Of a DNA stretch of 64,000 nucleotides, positions 7,975 through 16,725 are shown piece after piece (within the stretch, counting starts at the first letter, position 1; each line of letters begins with the position of its first letter). Under the pieces are notes generated by a model that saw only the letters and a program-made list of their open reading frames with translations, searched no databases and was not told the origin of the DNA. The DNA comes from Pontibacter korlensis (lineage in GTDB: Bacteria; Bacteroidota; Bacteroidia; Cytophagales; Hymenobacteraceae). Position numbers and translations under genes: made by a program. The stretch spans positions 2,206,501 through 2,270,500 of the forward strand of contig NZ_CP009621.1 of the NCBI RefSeq assembly GCF_000973725.1, written 5' to 3'.

Positions 7975-8193
7975 TTATGATTGTGTATTTGGTTCAAGTA
8001 TTGTTGCCTTCAGCTTCCGTGCCCGCCAAAACAGCAGGATCTCATTTATGATAAGGGTAAGCAATGCGCCATGCACAAGTCCTATCCAGTAGGTGTTTGA
8101 TAAATTCAGAAGTATAAGTACCACGGAAAGCATCAGGAGAAGAGCTCTGATTAAGCCCCTTCTGTTGTTGGAAAGCATTTCGTAAGTTCTCAT
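7975..8193 (-). CDS. Small two-helix membrane protein (family member 1)
   Basis: A 72-residue protein made of a basic N-terminus, a first membrane helix (about 15-33), a turn NTYWIGLVHGALLTLII and a second helix, then a basic C-terminal tail. The turn fits the pattern [aromatic]-W-x-G-x3-G-x-L-L, shared with the products at 8224-8652 and 8657-8842, so the three look like paralogues. I know no named family for it. Its start lies 30 bases from the stop of the larger paralogue and its stop 32 bases before the EVE gene. Confidence 0.7.
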   Translation of the reverse strand: MRTYEMLSNNRRGLIRALLLMLSVVLILLNLSNTYWIGLVHGALLTLIINEILLFWRARKLKATILEPNTQS

Positions 8194-8223
8194 GCCGGCT
8201 AGTAGTATGATGTAGGAAAGAAG

Positions 8224-8652
8224 TTAGTTCTTCTTGATCGTGATCTTCTGTCTGCTGCGCAGTTGCTGGTACCGCAGGACACTGTCGATGAGCAGGGTCA
8301 GCAAAATGCCGCTAAACAGGCCACCCCAGAAGGTATCAAGCACGCCAACTAGCACAAGTATCAATACAAGCGCCTGCAGCCCGGCCTTCAGTAGTAGCTT
8401 ATGGTCTTTGCTCAGACTCTTGTATCGTTTGAATACGCTGCGAAAAATACCTGCCACTTTGGGTGAATTGCTCGACCAGGGTTTAAAGAAACGCTGCATT
8501 TCCCACTCAAGCTGCACCAGCAGAACGCCCAGTACTGATCCTCCGAAAAAGCTTATGAACAGATCGGCTACCGTGAGTACCATGAACAGCAGAAGCAACA
8601 GCAGGGCTGCTCTGGTTCGGGTAGATCTCGATAGCTTGTTATAACGGAGCAT
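8224..8652 (-). CDS. Membrane protein with two internal helix-hairpin repeats (family member 2)
   Basis: The 142-residue protein holds two copies of the same unit: helix, turn, helix at about 14-50 (turn LFISFFGGSVLGVLLVQL) and again at about 87-125 (turn DTFWGGLFSGILLTLLI), joined by a basic cytoplasmic-looking segment rich in Lys/Arg/Trp. Each half resembles the single-unit proteins encoded on either side, so this gene looks like a fusion or tandem duplication of that unit. The ATG starts 4 bases after the upstream gene's stop, implying translational coupling. Function unknown; nothing enzymatic is visible. Confidence 0.75.
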   Translation of the reverse strand: MLRYNKLSRSTRTRAALLLLLLFMVLTVADLFISFFGGSVLGVLLVQLEWEMQRFFKPWSSNSPKVAGIFRSVFKRYKSLSKDHKLLLKAGLQALVLILVLVGVLDTFWGGLFSGILLTLLIDSVLRYQQLRSRQKITIKKN

Positions 8653-8656
8653 AGGC

Positions 8657-8842
8657 TTAAAGTTGTGGTGTTCTCTTAAGATAAGACATTAACAGAATCA
8701 CCAGTACTACAAACCCAACAGCTAGCAGGCCATACAGAAAGCCTGTCCAGAAGAGGGCGTATGTATAGGTAAGTACAAAAGCCAGGGCAACAATTGCTGC
8801 AAGAAGAAAAAAAGGCAGTACTTTCTTTATTTTCTGATCCAT
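8657..8842 (-). CDS. Small two-helix membrane protein (family member 3)
   Basis: The 61-residue protein has a short charged N-terminus (MDQKIKKV), a hydrophobic helix (about 10-28), the turn ALFWTGFLYGLLAVGFV, a second helix, and a basic end (YLKRTPQL). It is the first gene of the four-gene minus-strand run that ends in the EVE gene. I could not find a promoter with exact consensus upstream; a palindromic AAAGTATACTTT sits at 8847-8858, just before the start. Too short for firm annotation, but the conserved turn and tight spacing support it as a real gene. Confidence 0.6.
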   Translation of the reverse strand: MDQKIKKVLPFFLLAAIVALAFVLTYTYALFWTGFLYGLLAVGFVVLVILLMSYLKRTPQL

Positions 8843-8933
8843 GGCTAAAAGTATACTTTGCTAGGTAGCTAGCTTTTGGGCAGCGTTAAGTTGAGTGTAT
8901 TTTATACTTCTGATTTGCAGCGAACGTTCAGTT

Positions 8934-9326
8934 TTACTCTATTCGTCTTACTTTCAGCAGGTCTTCATCCAGCTGTACAATCTGCATGTTGTACTCTACC
9001 GGAGGAGTGCTACCCTGAGCCATACGTATCTGCACAAGGTCCTTCTCCAGTTGCTCCCACTGACCCTCTTCTTCCTTCAAACCATCTGTAGGTGCCACTT
9101 CATAACGCTTAAACACACCTCCTGGCTCTAAGCTGAAGCCTGTGCGCCCACGTGAAGGCGGAAAATCGTAGGTGTTAGGGCGATATACCCAAAGGCCGTC
9201 TTCATCCTCCTCAAAAGAGTGGAGCCATACTTTTCCGGCCATCTGAGCGGCTACTTTGTCGGACTTCCTGCAGGTTACCGCCATCAGGAGCAGGCACAGC
9301 AGGCAAATCAGAGACGTATATTTCAT
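8934..9326 (-). CDS. Small lipoprotein, function unknown
   Basis: The 130-residue product begins with a lipoprotein signal (LLCLLLMAVTC, lipid-bearing Cys at 19), so it should be anchored in the envelope. The mature part is acidic and contains short beta-type stretches (GKVWLHSFEED, GVFKRYEVAPTDG, GQWEQLEKDLVQI) resembling the small lipocalin-like lipoproteins of Bacteroidota, but the likeness is too weak for a family name. It is transcribed apart from the four-gene membrane/EVE run downstream (91 bases away). Confidence 0.8.
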   Translation of the reverse strand: MKYTSLICLLCLLLMAVTCRKSDKVAAQMAGKVWLHSFEEDEDGLWVYRPNTYDFPPSRGRTGFSLEPGGVFKRYEVAPTDGLKEEEGQWEQLEKDLVQIRMAQGSTPPVEYNMQIVQLDEDLLKVRRIE

Positions 9327-9500
9327 ATGTAGTAGTATCGTTTAATGCTAAGGTAGGGAATAATGGCGGTATATCGAAGTATAAAAATACAACTATCCTA
9401 TGCTCAGGATGGTGAAGGGTTGGCTATGAGATTATACGATGGAGTGCCACCCGGAGGTAAGACGCATAGGGCTTAGCGGCAAAGGTTCGGCCGCTTTTCC

Positions 9501-9508
9501 TATCTTTG
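9501..9508 (+). promoter_or_regulatory. Predicted -7 box for the PolX-like gene
   Basis: TATCTTTG matches TAnnTTTG exactly and lies 24 bases before the TTG start; no good TTTG is present at the -33 distance. Confidence 0.5.
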
Positions 9509-9532
9509 TAGCATACAGACAAGACTTAGGCT

Positions 9533-11236
9533 TTGGAAAACAAGAAGATCATAAAACAGTTTAAGCTGGCGGCGGAGCTCATGGAGCTACACGACGAAAA
9601 CCCGTTCAAGATCCGCTCTTACACCAATGCGGTGGGAGCACTCGAACTGGTAGAGGACCCGCTGGAAGGCATGTCGCAAGCGCAGCTGGAGGAAATTCAG
9701 GGCGTGGGCAAAGGCATTGCCGCTAAGATTGTAGAAATAAACGAGAAAGGCTCTTTTGCTGAGCTGGACCAGATGCTGCAGGTAACACCTCCGGGAGTGG
9801 TGGAAATGCTGCGGATAAAAGGCATTGGCCCTAAAAAAGTACGTAACCTCTGGAAGGAGCTGAGAGCTGAGACTGTGGAGGAGCTACTGGAGGCATGTGA
9901 GCAGGACAGGGTAAGCAAGCTAAAAGGCTTTGGTGCCAAAACACAGGAGAACATAAAGCAAGCGCTACTCTTTACACAGCAAAACCGCGGTAAGCTGTTG
10001 TATGCGGAGGGTGAACTGATGGCTGAACAGCTGTTGCAAAGTATAAAAGCAGCCTTGCCAGAGGCGCAGGTAGAGTTGGTGGGCGATATGCGCCGCCGCA
10101 TGGAAATCGTGACATCCCTGCAGTTTATACTTGCAACTGATGCGCCGGTGCAGGCACAGCAGACTTTCCAAAGTATAACTGAGCTAGACGAAGACGTAAA
10201 AGCCTCTGGGCCTTTTGCATGGCGCGGCTCCCACTCCGAAAGCGGTACGCCCGTTGAGGTAAAGCTGGTGCCTGTAGCACGTTTTGCTAATGAGGTGCTG
10301 CTACACTCTGCTGCCCCGGAACACCTGGCGCAGCCCTTTACAAGCACCACTAACCTGCTGACTGTAGTACGCGAGCAGGACTATGCATCTGAGGCTGATA
10401 TTTATAAATCGGCAGGCATGGCCTACATTGAGCCGGAACTGCGTGAGGGCACGAATGAGTTGGAGCTTGCACTTCAAAACAAGCTGCCACAGCTGCTGGA
10501 GCTCTCTGATCTAAAAGGTATCCTGCACAACCACAGTACCTACTCCGACGGTGCCCATACCTTGGAGCAGATGGCTACCTACTGCCGTGACATGGGGTAT
10601 CAATACTTAGGCATATCCGACCACAGTAAAACAGCCTCTTATGCAGGCGGTTTGCGCGAAGGCGATGTGCTACGGCAGCAAAGGGAAATCGATGAGCTGA
10701 ATAAGAAACTGGCTCCTTTCAAGATATTCAAAGGCATTGAGTCGGACATCCTGGGCGATGGTTCACTGGACTATGACAGAGATATTCTGCAGACTTTCGA
10801 CTTTATCGTGGCCAGTATTCATAGCAGCCTTAACATGGATGAGAAAAAAGCCACCGCACGATTGATAACGGCCATTGAGAATCCTTACACCACCATGCTA
10901 GGTCACCCAACAGGGCGGCTCCTGCTGCGCCGCGAAGGTTACCCGATCAACCATAAGATGGTGATTGATGCCTGTGCTGCTAACAACGTGATCATCGAGA
11001 TCAATTCTAACCCATGGCGCCTCGACCTCGACTGGCGCTATGTGCAGTATGCCCTGGAAAAAGGCGTGATGCTAAGTATAAATCCTGATGCACATCACAC
11101 CAATGGGTACGACGACATGAAGTATGGCGTATTGGTTGGCCGTAAAGGTGGCTTAACAAAGGACATGACTTTTAATGCCAAGCCGGTAGAGGAGGTAGAG
11201 AAGTACTTCAAGGAACGGAAGGAGAAGGTAAAGTAA
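9533..11236 (+). CDS. polX: PolX-like protein: intact PHP nuclease, degenerate polymerase domain
   Basis: Length (567) and order match bacterial PolX: helix-hairpin-helix repeats (residues 1-150, e.g. GVGKGIAAKI and GIGPKKV), a polymerase-beta-like domain, then a C-terminal PHP domain. In active PolX the palm motif reads GSxRRGxETxGDxD; here residues 183-199 read GDMRRRMEIVTSLQFIL, so the Gly-Ser and both metal-binding Asp are gone, and the third Asp appears as Glu in VEVKLV. The PHP domain keeps its metal ligands: HNH at about 332-334, ISDH, GIES, ASIH, GHPTGR and DAHH. The protein should therefore have lost nucleotide transfer but kept exonuclease or phosphatase chemistry. The start is TTG at 9533. 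The next gene begins 7 bases downstream. Confidence 0.9.
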   Translation: MENKKIIKQFKLAAELMELHDENPFKIRSYTNAVGALELVEDPLEGMSQAQLEEIQGVGKGIAAKIVEINEKGSFAELDQMLQVTPPGVVEMLRIKGIGPKKVRNLWKELRAETVEELLEACEQDRVSKLKGFGAKTQENIKQALLFTQQNRGKLLYAEGELMAEQLLQSIKAALPEAQVELVGDMRRRMEIVTSLQFILATDAPVQAQQTFQSITELDEDVKASGPFAWRGSHSESGTPVEVKLVPVARFANEVLLHSAAPEHLAQPFTSTTNLLTVVREQDYASEADIYKSAGMAYIEPELREGTNELELALQNKLPQLLELSDLKGILHNHSTYSDGAHTLEQMATYCRDMGYQYLGISDHSKTASYAGGLREGDVLRQQREIDELNKKLAPFKIFKGIESDILGDGSLDYDRDILQTFDFIVASIHSSLNMDEKKATARLITAIENPYTTMLGHPTGRLLLRREGYPINHKMVIDACAANNVIIEINSNPWRLDLDWRYVQYALEKGVMLSINPDAHHTNGYDDMKYGVLVGRKGGLTKDMTFNAKPVEEVEKYFKERKEKVK

Positions 11237-11242
11237 GTATAG

Positions 11243-12217
11243 ATGCCTAAAATACTCATACTTCGTTTTTCCTCCATTGGTGATATCGTGCTAACGACAC
11301 CTGTTATCCGCTGCATTAAGCAGCAGGTGCCAGGGGCGGAGGTGCACTACTGTACCAAAAAAGCTTTCCATAGCATAGTTGCCAACAACCCACACGTGGA
11401 CAAAGTACATGTACTTGGCGATAGCCTGCGTGAACTGGTACGGGTACTAAAAGCGGAGAACTTCGACTATGTGGTGGACCTGCATAATAACCTGCGCACC
11501 CGCATAATCAAGGCACGATTAGGCAAGCCGAGCCGTAGCTTTAATAAGCTAAACTACGAGAAATGGCTGATGGTAAATTTTAAGCGGAACCGCCTGCCTG
11601 ACGTGCACATAGTGCAGCGTTATCTGGATGCAGCTGCTGCCTTAGGTGTCAAAGACGATGGAGGGGGGCTGGACTATTTTATACCTGGTCAGGACCAGGT
11701 AGATGTAAATACTTTACCAGTGGGCTTTCAGAATGGCTATGCGGCCTTTGCTATAGGAGCTCAGCATTTCACTAAACGCCTACCCACACCTCGTATTATA
11801 GAGTTGTGTGAGCGTCTGCAGCAGCCGGTTATATTACTAGGTGGTAAGGAAGATGCTGCTACCGGTGAAGAAATAGCTGCTCATTTTGCTGAGAATCCAC
11901 AAGCAACTATCATCTACAATGCCTGCGGTAAGTACAACCTGAATGGCTCTGCCTCGTTGGTGAAGCAAGCAGAGAAGGTAGTAAGCCACGATACAGGGCT
12001 AATGCACATTGCAGCTGCCTTCCGTAAAGACATCATCAGTGTGTGGGGCAATACTATTCCGGAGTTTGGGATGTACCCTTTCCGCACTAAGTACAAAGTG
12101 TTGGAAGTACACGGCTTAAGCTGCCGCCCATGCTCCAAAATAGGTTATAGCAAGTGCCCTAAAGGCCATTTTAAGTGCATGTGGGATATACCGTTTGGTG
12201 ATCTGGAAATAGAGTAA
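11243..12217 (+). CDS. Glycosyltransferase family 9 (heptosyltransferase-like)
   Basis: The 324-residue enzyme has the GT9 two-domain layout: N-terminal RFSSIGDIVLTTPVIR (residues 8-23) and DLHNNLRTR near 80, and a C-terminal nucleotide-sugar site with GGKED near 195 and SHDTGLMHIAAAF near 248-260. Such enzymes add heptose or a similar sugar to the lipopolysaccharide core at the inner face of the inner membrane. The C-terminus is Cys-rich (CRPCSKIGYSKCPKGHFKC), a feature seen in many Bacteroidota members. No other core genes are nearby, so the acceptor cannot be named. It is co-transcribed with the PolX-like gene (6-base gap) and the small gene at 12231. Confidence 0.9.
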   Translation: MPKILILRFSSIGDIVLTTPVIRCIKQQVPGAEVHYCTKKAFHSIVANNPHVDKVHVLGDSLRELVRVLKAENFDYVVDLHNNLRTRIIKARLGKPSRSFNKLNYEKWLMVNFKRNRLPDVHIVQRYLDAAAALGVKDDGGGLDYFIPGQDQVDVNTLPVGFQNGYAAFAIGAQHFTKRLPTPRIIELCERLQQPVILLGGKEDAATGEEIAAHFAENPQATIIYNACGKYNLNGSASLVKQAEKVVSHDTGLMHIAAAFRKDIISVWGNTIPEFGMYPFRTKYKVLEVHGLSCRPCSKIGYSKCPKGHFKCMWDIPFGDLEIE

Positions 12218-12230
12218 AAAGAAATCAAGT

Positions 12231-12638
12231 ATGTCAAAATACAACCTAAACTGGCAGCAGACCGACGCTCAACTGTTGGAGGCGCTGCTGCTGGCTACAG
12301 GCGGTGAGGGAGCCGCTCCGCTTCACGAAGTTCTCTTGATGGCTGATGCCGTGGATGGAACTGTTTTGTCACACGAGGAGGTAGAGCAGGGACTGGAAAA
12401 GCTCATGTCTGTCAACTATGTGCATGTGCAGAAAAACAAGCTGTCCCTTACGCCGGAGTTTATGAAGGCTTATGAAAGTATAGATGGGGCTGAAAATGAA
12501 CAGGAGGCCCTGTGGCAGTTACTCCAGAGTCAGCTGCTAACTCCTGAAGGGTTAGATGAGCCAAAGATCCTAATTAAGAAGTATAAACTCAAGAACCACT
12601 ACCAAGCCTATTTAGAGCAGTATGGTGGAGGAGAGTAG
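12231..12638 (+). CDS. Small soluble protein of unknown function
   Basis: I do not recognise this 135-residue acidic protein. It is predicted mostly helical, and a segment around residues 50-80 (HEEVEQGLEKLMSVNYVHVQKNKLSLTPEF) looks like a recognition helix followed by the beta wing of a winged-helix fold, so nucleic-acid or protein binding is possible. There is no signal peptide. It starts 13 bases after the glycosyltransferase gene and ends the transcript, with a strong terminator 20 bases on. Confidence 0.75.
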   Translation: MSKYNLNWQQTDAQLLEALLLATGGEGAAPLHEVLLMADAVDGTVLSHEEVEQGLEKLMSVNYVHVQKNKLSLTPEFMKAYESIDGAENEQEALWQLLQSQLLTPEGLDEPKILIKKYKLKNHYQAYLEQYGGGE

Positions 12639-12658
12639 ATAGATGACATAAGCCTTAT

Positions 12659-12699
12659 AAAAGCAAAAGCCGCTGATGTATTCAGCGGCTTTTGCTTTT
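12659..12699. terminator. Shared bidirectional terminator between convergent genes
   Basis: An 18-bp perfect stem with a short loop and A/T tracts on both sides serves the plus-strand unit ending at 12638 and the serS transcript from the other side. Confidence 0.9.
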
Positions 12700-12731
12700 A
12701 TAGTTTAGGATCTCACTTTTATCCTTTAGAA

Positions 12732-14006
12732 CTAGCCAATTTTCTCAAAGCCCAGATACGGGTGCAATACTTTCGGCATGTTGATGCCATCTGGCGTTTG
12801 GTTGTTTTCGAGTATAGCGGCTACAATACGAGGTAGGGCAAGAGCACTACCATTTAGCGTGTGCAGCAACTGTGTTTTGCCAGACTCAGTTTTGTAGCGC
12901 AATTTCAGGCGATTAGCCTGGTATGTCTCAAAGTTAGAGGCAGAACTTACTTCCAGCCAGCGGCCTTGCGCAGCAGAGTATACTTCCATGTCGTAGGTAA
13001 GGGCAGAGGTAAAGCCCATATCGCCACCACACAAGCGGAGCACACGGTAAGGCAGTTCCAGTTTTTGCAACAGCCCTTGGATGTAGCTGCTCATTTCTTC
13101 CAGCGCCTCATAAGATCTTTCAGGTAGTGTTATCTGAACAATCTCTACCTTATCAAACTGGTGCAAACGGTTCAGGCCACGTACATCGGCACCCCAGGAG
13201 CCCGCCTCACGTCTAAAGCATGGCGTATGGCCTGTATTTTTGATAGGCAGCTGGTCAACCGGAACGATCTCATCGCGGTACATGTTGGTAATCGGAACCT
13301 CAGCTGTCGGGATAAGGTACAAATTATCTGCTGTGGCATGATACATCTGGCCGTCCTTATCTGGTAATTGGCCGGTACCGTAACCTGATGCCTCGTTAAC
13401 CAATATAGGCGGCTGCACTTCTATGTAGCCTGCTTTCATGGCCTCATCTAAAAAGAAGTTAATTAGTGCTCGCTGTAAACGTGCCCCTTGCTTCTTGTAG
13501 AACGGAAAACCAGCGCCGGTTACTTTATTACCCAACTCAAAGTCAATGATATCGTATCTTTGAATAAGCTCCCAGTGCGGTTGTGCTCCTTCGTGCAGCT
13601 GTGGTATCTGGCCATGCTCTAGCACAACTTCGTTGTCATCTGCGCTTTTGCCAAATGGAACGCTTTCGTGCGGCAGGTTAGGTAACTTATAAAGAGCTTT
13701 CTGAATTTCGTCTTCTAACGAGGAGAGTTGCTCAGCTAGTGATTTGGTCTGCTGCTTCAGTTCGGATGTTTCGGCCTTGGCGGACTCGGCTTTTTCACGC
13801 TCACCGTTCTTCATCAGCATACCGATTTCTTTGGATAAGGAATTGGCGCGGCTCTGAAGTGTATCATGCTCGTTCTGGATCTGACGTCGCTGCTGATCGA
13901 GCTCCAGCAGAGCGGCTACTTCCTCGGCCGCATTTTTGTAGTTTTTCTTGTTCAGGCCGGCTATTACATGCTCGGTCTGCTCTCTTAAAACTGTTAGCTG
14001 TAGCAT
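12732..14006 (-). CDS. serS: Seryl-tRNA synthetase
   Basis: It charges tRNA-Ser (and tRNA-Sec where present) with serine using ATP. The N-terminal 110 residues form the long antiparallel coiled-coil arm that grips the tRNA variable loop (LDQQRRQIQNEHDTLQSRA onward). The class II catalytic core follows: motif 1 around LINFFLDEAMKAGYIEVQPP, the serine-binding TAEVPITN near 230, motif 2 FRREAGSWGADVRGLNRLHQF near 262-282, and motif 3 LNGSALALPRIVAAILE near 386-402. Length 424 is normal. It is a single-gene transcript, divergent from rho. Confidence 0.98.
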   Translation of the reverse strand: MLQLTVLREQTEHVIAGLNKKNYKNAAEEVAALLELDQQRRQIQNEHDTLQSRANSLSKEIGMLMKNGEREKAESAKAETSELKQQTKSLAEQLSSLEDEIQKALYKLPNLPHESVPFGKSADDNEVVLEHGQIPQLHEGAQPHWELIQRYDIIDFELGNKVTGAGFPFYKKQGARLQRALINFFLDEAMKAGYIEVQPPILVNEASGYGTGQLPDKDGQMYHATADNLYLIPTAEVPITNMYRDEIVPVDQLPIKNTGHTPCFRREAGSWGADVRGLNRLHQFDKVEIVQITLPERSYEALEEMSSYIQGLLQKLELPYRVLRLCGGDMGFTSALTYDMEVYSAAQGRWLEVSSASNFETYQANRLKLRYKTESGKTQLLHTLNGSALALPRIVAAILENNQTPDGINMPKVLHPYLGFEKIG

Positions 14007-14028
14007 AGTTAAGTATTATGTATAAGCA

Positions 14029-14036
14029 CAAAAATA
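14029..14036 (-). promoter_or_regulatory. Predicted -7 box for serS
   Basis: TATTTTTG on the minus strand fits TAnnTTTG and ends 23 bases before the serS start; the -33 element is not recognisable. The rest of the 285-base serS-rho gap is AT-rich; on the rho side there is only a loose match (TTTG at 14084 and TAATATTTG at 14112, spacing too long). Confidence 0.45.
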
Positions 14037-14291
14037 GAGTTTTTTAAGTATTTAGCGGCTTTTACGAAATCTTTTAAACATTATTTGAAACTTTTTTTCT
14101 AAAAGAACCCGTAATATTTGTTAATTAAAAGGCATTGCAATAACATTGCGGTACAATTGAAGAAGGCCCTTTTCCCGTGCCTCTCTGACTCTTTCGCAAC
14201 CTATTCTTTTTTCCTGATTTAAAAGATAATCCTCGCTTTGTTCGCGCACTGCGAAACCTGGCAAGTTAAGTTAACTACCATACCATTATTT

Positions 14292-16037
14292 ATGTACAAA
14301 ATTGAAGAATTGAAAGATAGACTTCTTTCAGAACTCAAAGAAATTGCTGAGCAACTGGGCGTTAAGAATTTTAAAAAACTTAGCAAACAAGACCTTATTT
14401 ACAAGATACTTGATCAACAAGCGATCACCCCTTCTGAAAAGATATCAAAAAAATCCAATAGAACCCCTCAAATTGAAGCTGCTGATGATGTAGAGGCAAC
14501 TGAAAGTGCAGTTGCAGTGGAAGAAAGCATGGCAGAAGCACCCGTGGCCGAAGCACCGGAAGCAGCCAGACAGGAGCGACGTCCACGTAGTCAGGTTAAT
14601 AACCGTCGCGAAGACAGGGCACAAGTTGCTGTTCCTGCTGAGGCTCCGGCCAAAGACCACGGCTCACAAAATCACCGCGAGCGCCTCCGCCGCGATAACC
14701 GTAGCGAGAACAAAGAGGAGAACCGCAACGAGGGTAGAGACAATCGTAACAACGATAACAGGGGGGATAGAGATAACCGCTACGACAGCCGCAGCAACGA
14801 CAGCAGAGAAAACCGTGGTAACGATAGCAGAGAAAGTCGTAGCAGTAATGACCGTAGCAACAACGATAACACGCGTCGTAGTAATCAGCAAAACACCGCC
14901 AATACGAATAACTTTAAAGAGTTTGACGGTATAATCCTGAATGAGGGTGTGCTGGAGCTGATGCAGGATGGGTATGGTTTCCTTCGCTCTACGCACTATA
15001 ACTACTTAGCCTCTCCGGATGATATCTATGTTTCTCCTTCGCAGATCAAGCTGTTTGGCTTGAAAACAGGAGATACTGTTAAAGGTCAGATTCGTCCGCC
15101 GAAGGAAGGTGAAAAATACTTTGCCCTATTGAAAGTAGAAACGGTAAACGGACGTACCACTGAGGAAATCCGTGATCGTATTCCATTCCAGCACTTAACT
15201 CCGCTATTCCCGGAAGAGCGCCTGAAATTAACTACAAAGCCAAGCCAACTTTCTACTCGTATCCTGGACCTGTTTGCCCCTATTGGTAAAGGCCAGCGCG
15301 GTATGATTGTGGCCCAGCCTAAAACAGGTAAAACTGTGTTGCTGAAAGAGATTGCTAATGCCATCTCTGAAAACCACCCGGAAGTATACCTGATGATTCT
15401 GCTGATTGACGAACGTCCTGAAGAGGTAACTGATATGGCTCGCAGCGTGAAAGCTGAGGTGATTGCTTCTACCTTTGATGAGCAGGCTGAGCGCCACGTA
15501 AAAGTATCCAGCATTGTACTGGATAAAGCTAAGCGCATGGTAGAATGTGGCCACGATGTGGTTATCTTGTTAGACTCTATCACTCGTCTGGCTCGTGCCT
15601 ATAACACCGTAGTACCTTCTTCTGGTAAAATATTATCAGGTGGTGTGGATGCTAATGCCCTGCACAAGCCGAAGCGCTTCTTCGGTGCTGCCCGTAACGT
15701 TGAAAACGGAGGCTCCCTTACCATCATTGCCACTGCCCTTATCGACACTGGCTCTAAGATGGACGAGGTAATTTTTGAAGAATTCAAAGGTACCGGTAAC
15801 ATGGAACTGCAGCTGGACCGCAAGCTGGCAAACCGCAGAGTTTACCCAGCTATCGACGTTCCTGCATCCGGTACGCGTCGTGAGGATCTGCTGATGGACA
15901 GAGACGAGCTGAACCGTATCTGGATCCTGCGCAAGTTCATGTCAGATATGAATTCTATCGAAGCCATGGAGTTCCTGAAAGACAGAATGAAGGGCACCAA
16001 GAGCAACGAGGAGTTCCTGATCTCGATGAACGGGTAA
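14292..16037 (+). CDS. rho: Transcription termination factor Rho with a long disordered insertion
   Basis: The hexameric RNA helicase that ends transcription at Rho-dependent sites. From the ATG at 14292 the 581-residue chain has a Rho N-terminal SAP-like domain (1-45), then a low-complexity segment of about 155 residues (50-207) dominated by Asn, Arg, Asp, Ser and Glu, then the cold-shock-type RNA-binding domain (RNP motif DGYGFLR at 226-232), and the RecA-like motor with Walker A QPKTGKT at 342-348 and Walker [10 protein letters not shown] near 417. The frame extends to 14238, but MFAHCETW is not Rho-like, while [19 protein letters not shown] is. In Bacteroides thetaiotaomicron a comparable insertion has been reported to drive phase separation of Rho. 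Confidence 0.97.
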   Translation: MYKIEELKDRLLSELKEIAEQLGVKNFKKLSKQDLIYKILDQQAITPSEKISKKSNRTPQIEAADDVEATESAVAVEESMAEAPVAEAPEAARQERRPRSQVNNRREDRAQVAVPAEAPAKDHGSQNHRERLRRDNRSENKEENRNEGRDNRNNDNRGDRDNRYDSRSNDSRENRGNDSRESRSSNDRSNNDNTRRSNQQNTANTNNFKEFDGIILNEGVLELMQDGYGFLRSTHYNYLASPDDIYVSPSQIKLFGLKTGDTVKGQIRPPKEGEKYFALLKVETVNGRTTEEIRDRIPFQHLTPLFPEERLKLTTKPSQLSTRILDLFAPIGKGQRGMIVAQPKTGKTVLLKEIANAISENHPEVYLMILLIDERPEEVTDMARSVKAEVIASTFDEQAERHVKVSSIVLDKAKRMVECGHDVVILLDSITRLARAYNTVVPSSGKILSGGVDANALHKPKRFFGAARNVENGGSLTIIATALIDTGSKMDEVIFEEFKGTGNMELQLDRKLANRRVYPAIDVPASGTRREDLLMDRDELNRIWILRKFMSDMNSIEAMEFLKDRMKGTKSNEEFLISMNG

Positions 16038-16060
16038 GGAAGAAAAGGTTAGCTTAACTT

Positions 16061-16106
16061 ATATAAAACAGCCTGCCAGACTTTTGTTTGGCAGGCTGTT
16101 TTATAT
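16061..16106 (+). terminator. Intrinsic terminator of rho
   Basis: An 18-bp stem (16061-16078 with 16089-16106) with a 10-base loop, flanked by A and T tracts. Confidence 0.85.
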
Positions 16107-16209
16107 ATGCTCAGTTTATCTTTTGTAGCTGCTGTTTATTGGCTTACCTGTAGCCTTCTTAGTGGAATTGCGGGTATTAAAGCTACTTTAGAGGAGGGTC
16201 AGGAGAACT

Positions 16210-16683
16210 TTACCACCAAAAGCTGTAATCTGGCCTTACCAGAAGGTAAAAGGTGTAGGTGGCAACAAAGCCGAAGATAATATGTGCAAAGATGAGTGTG
16301 GTCAGGTAAGTCCTGAGGGTGATAAGTGGTGGGTTGGGGTGCATCATAAAAAAGAAGTACCAGACAACCATAGCCACAAGACCGTGTGCTAAACCAAACA
16401 GCAGCCCCCAAGAAGCTGTTGGCAAGCCTACACCTGAGCTCCAGAGGGCTAGGTAAATAAGAGCAAATAAGACACCTACACCATAATGAGCTATCGTGCC
16501 TGCCACCTTTGTGCTAGTCAGCTCTGAGAGGCTACCATCGGGCTGTGTGCGGTTCAGGAGCATAGTGCCAAGTATACACACCACCTTCATGACACGGTGC
16601 GTAATAAACGAGAGTAGGTACAGGAAAGCAGTCATGGCGGCGGTACCAGCTATGCCTGCTAATACGGCATCAAAAAACTTCAT
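16210..16683 (-). CDS. Four-helix integral membrane protein, unknown function
   Basis: The 157-residue protein has about four membrane spans (roughly 5-28, 62-83, 88-112 and 125-148). The first, GIAGTAAMTAFLYLLSF, resembles the start of small YagU-like membrane proteins, but I cannot assign it firmly. It is the last gene of a minus-strand run and lies 42 bases after the UbiA-type gene, so it is probably co-transcribed with it. No catalytic motif is visible. Confidence 0.8.
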   Translation of the reverse strand: MKFFDAVLAGIAGTAAMTAFLYLLSFITHRVMKVVCILGTMLLNRTQPDGSLSELTSTKVAGTIAHYGVGVLFALIYLALWSSGVGLPTASWGLLFGLAHGLVAMVVWYFFFMMHPNPPLITLRTYLTTLIFAHIIFGFVATYTFYLLVRPDYSFWW

Positions 16684-16725
16684 AAGCGGTGCTTTCTAAT
16701 GCTATACGATTTTACAAGCGTAGGT

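Noticed and set aside
14664..14996. Hydrophobic open frame opposite the Rho insertion.
   Set aside because: It is the antisense reading of Asn/Arg/Asp-rich codons and has no signal, ribosome site or domain.
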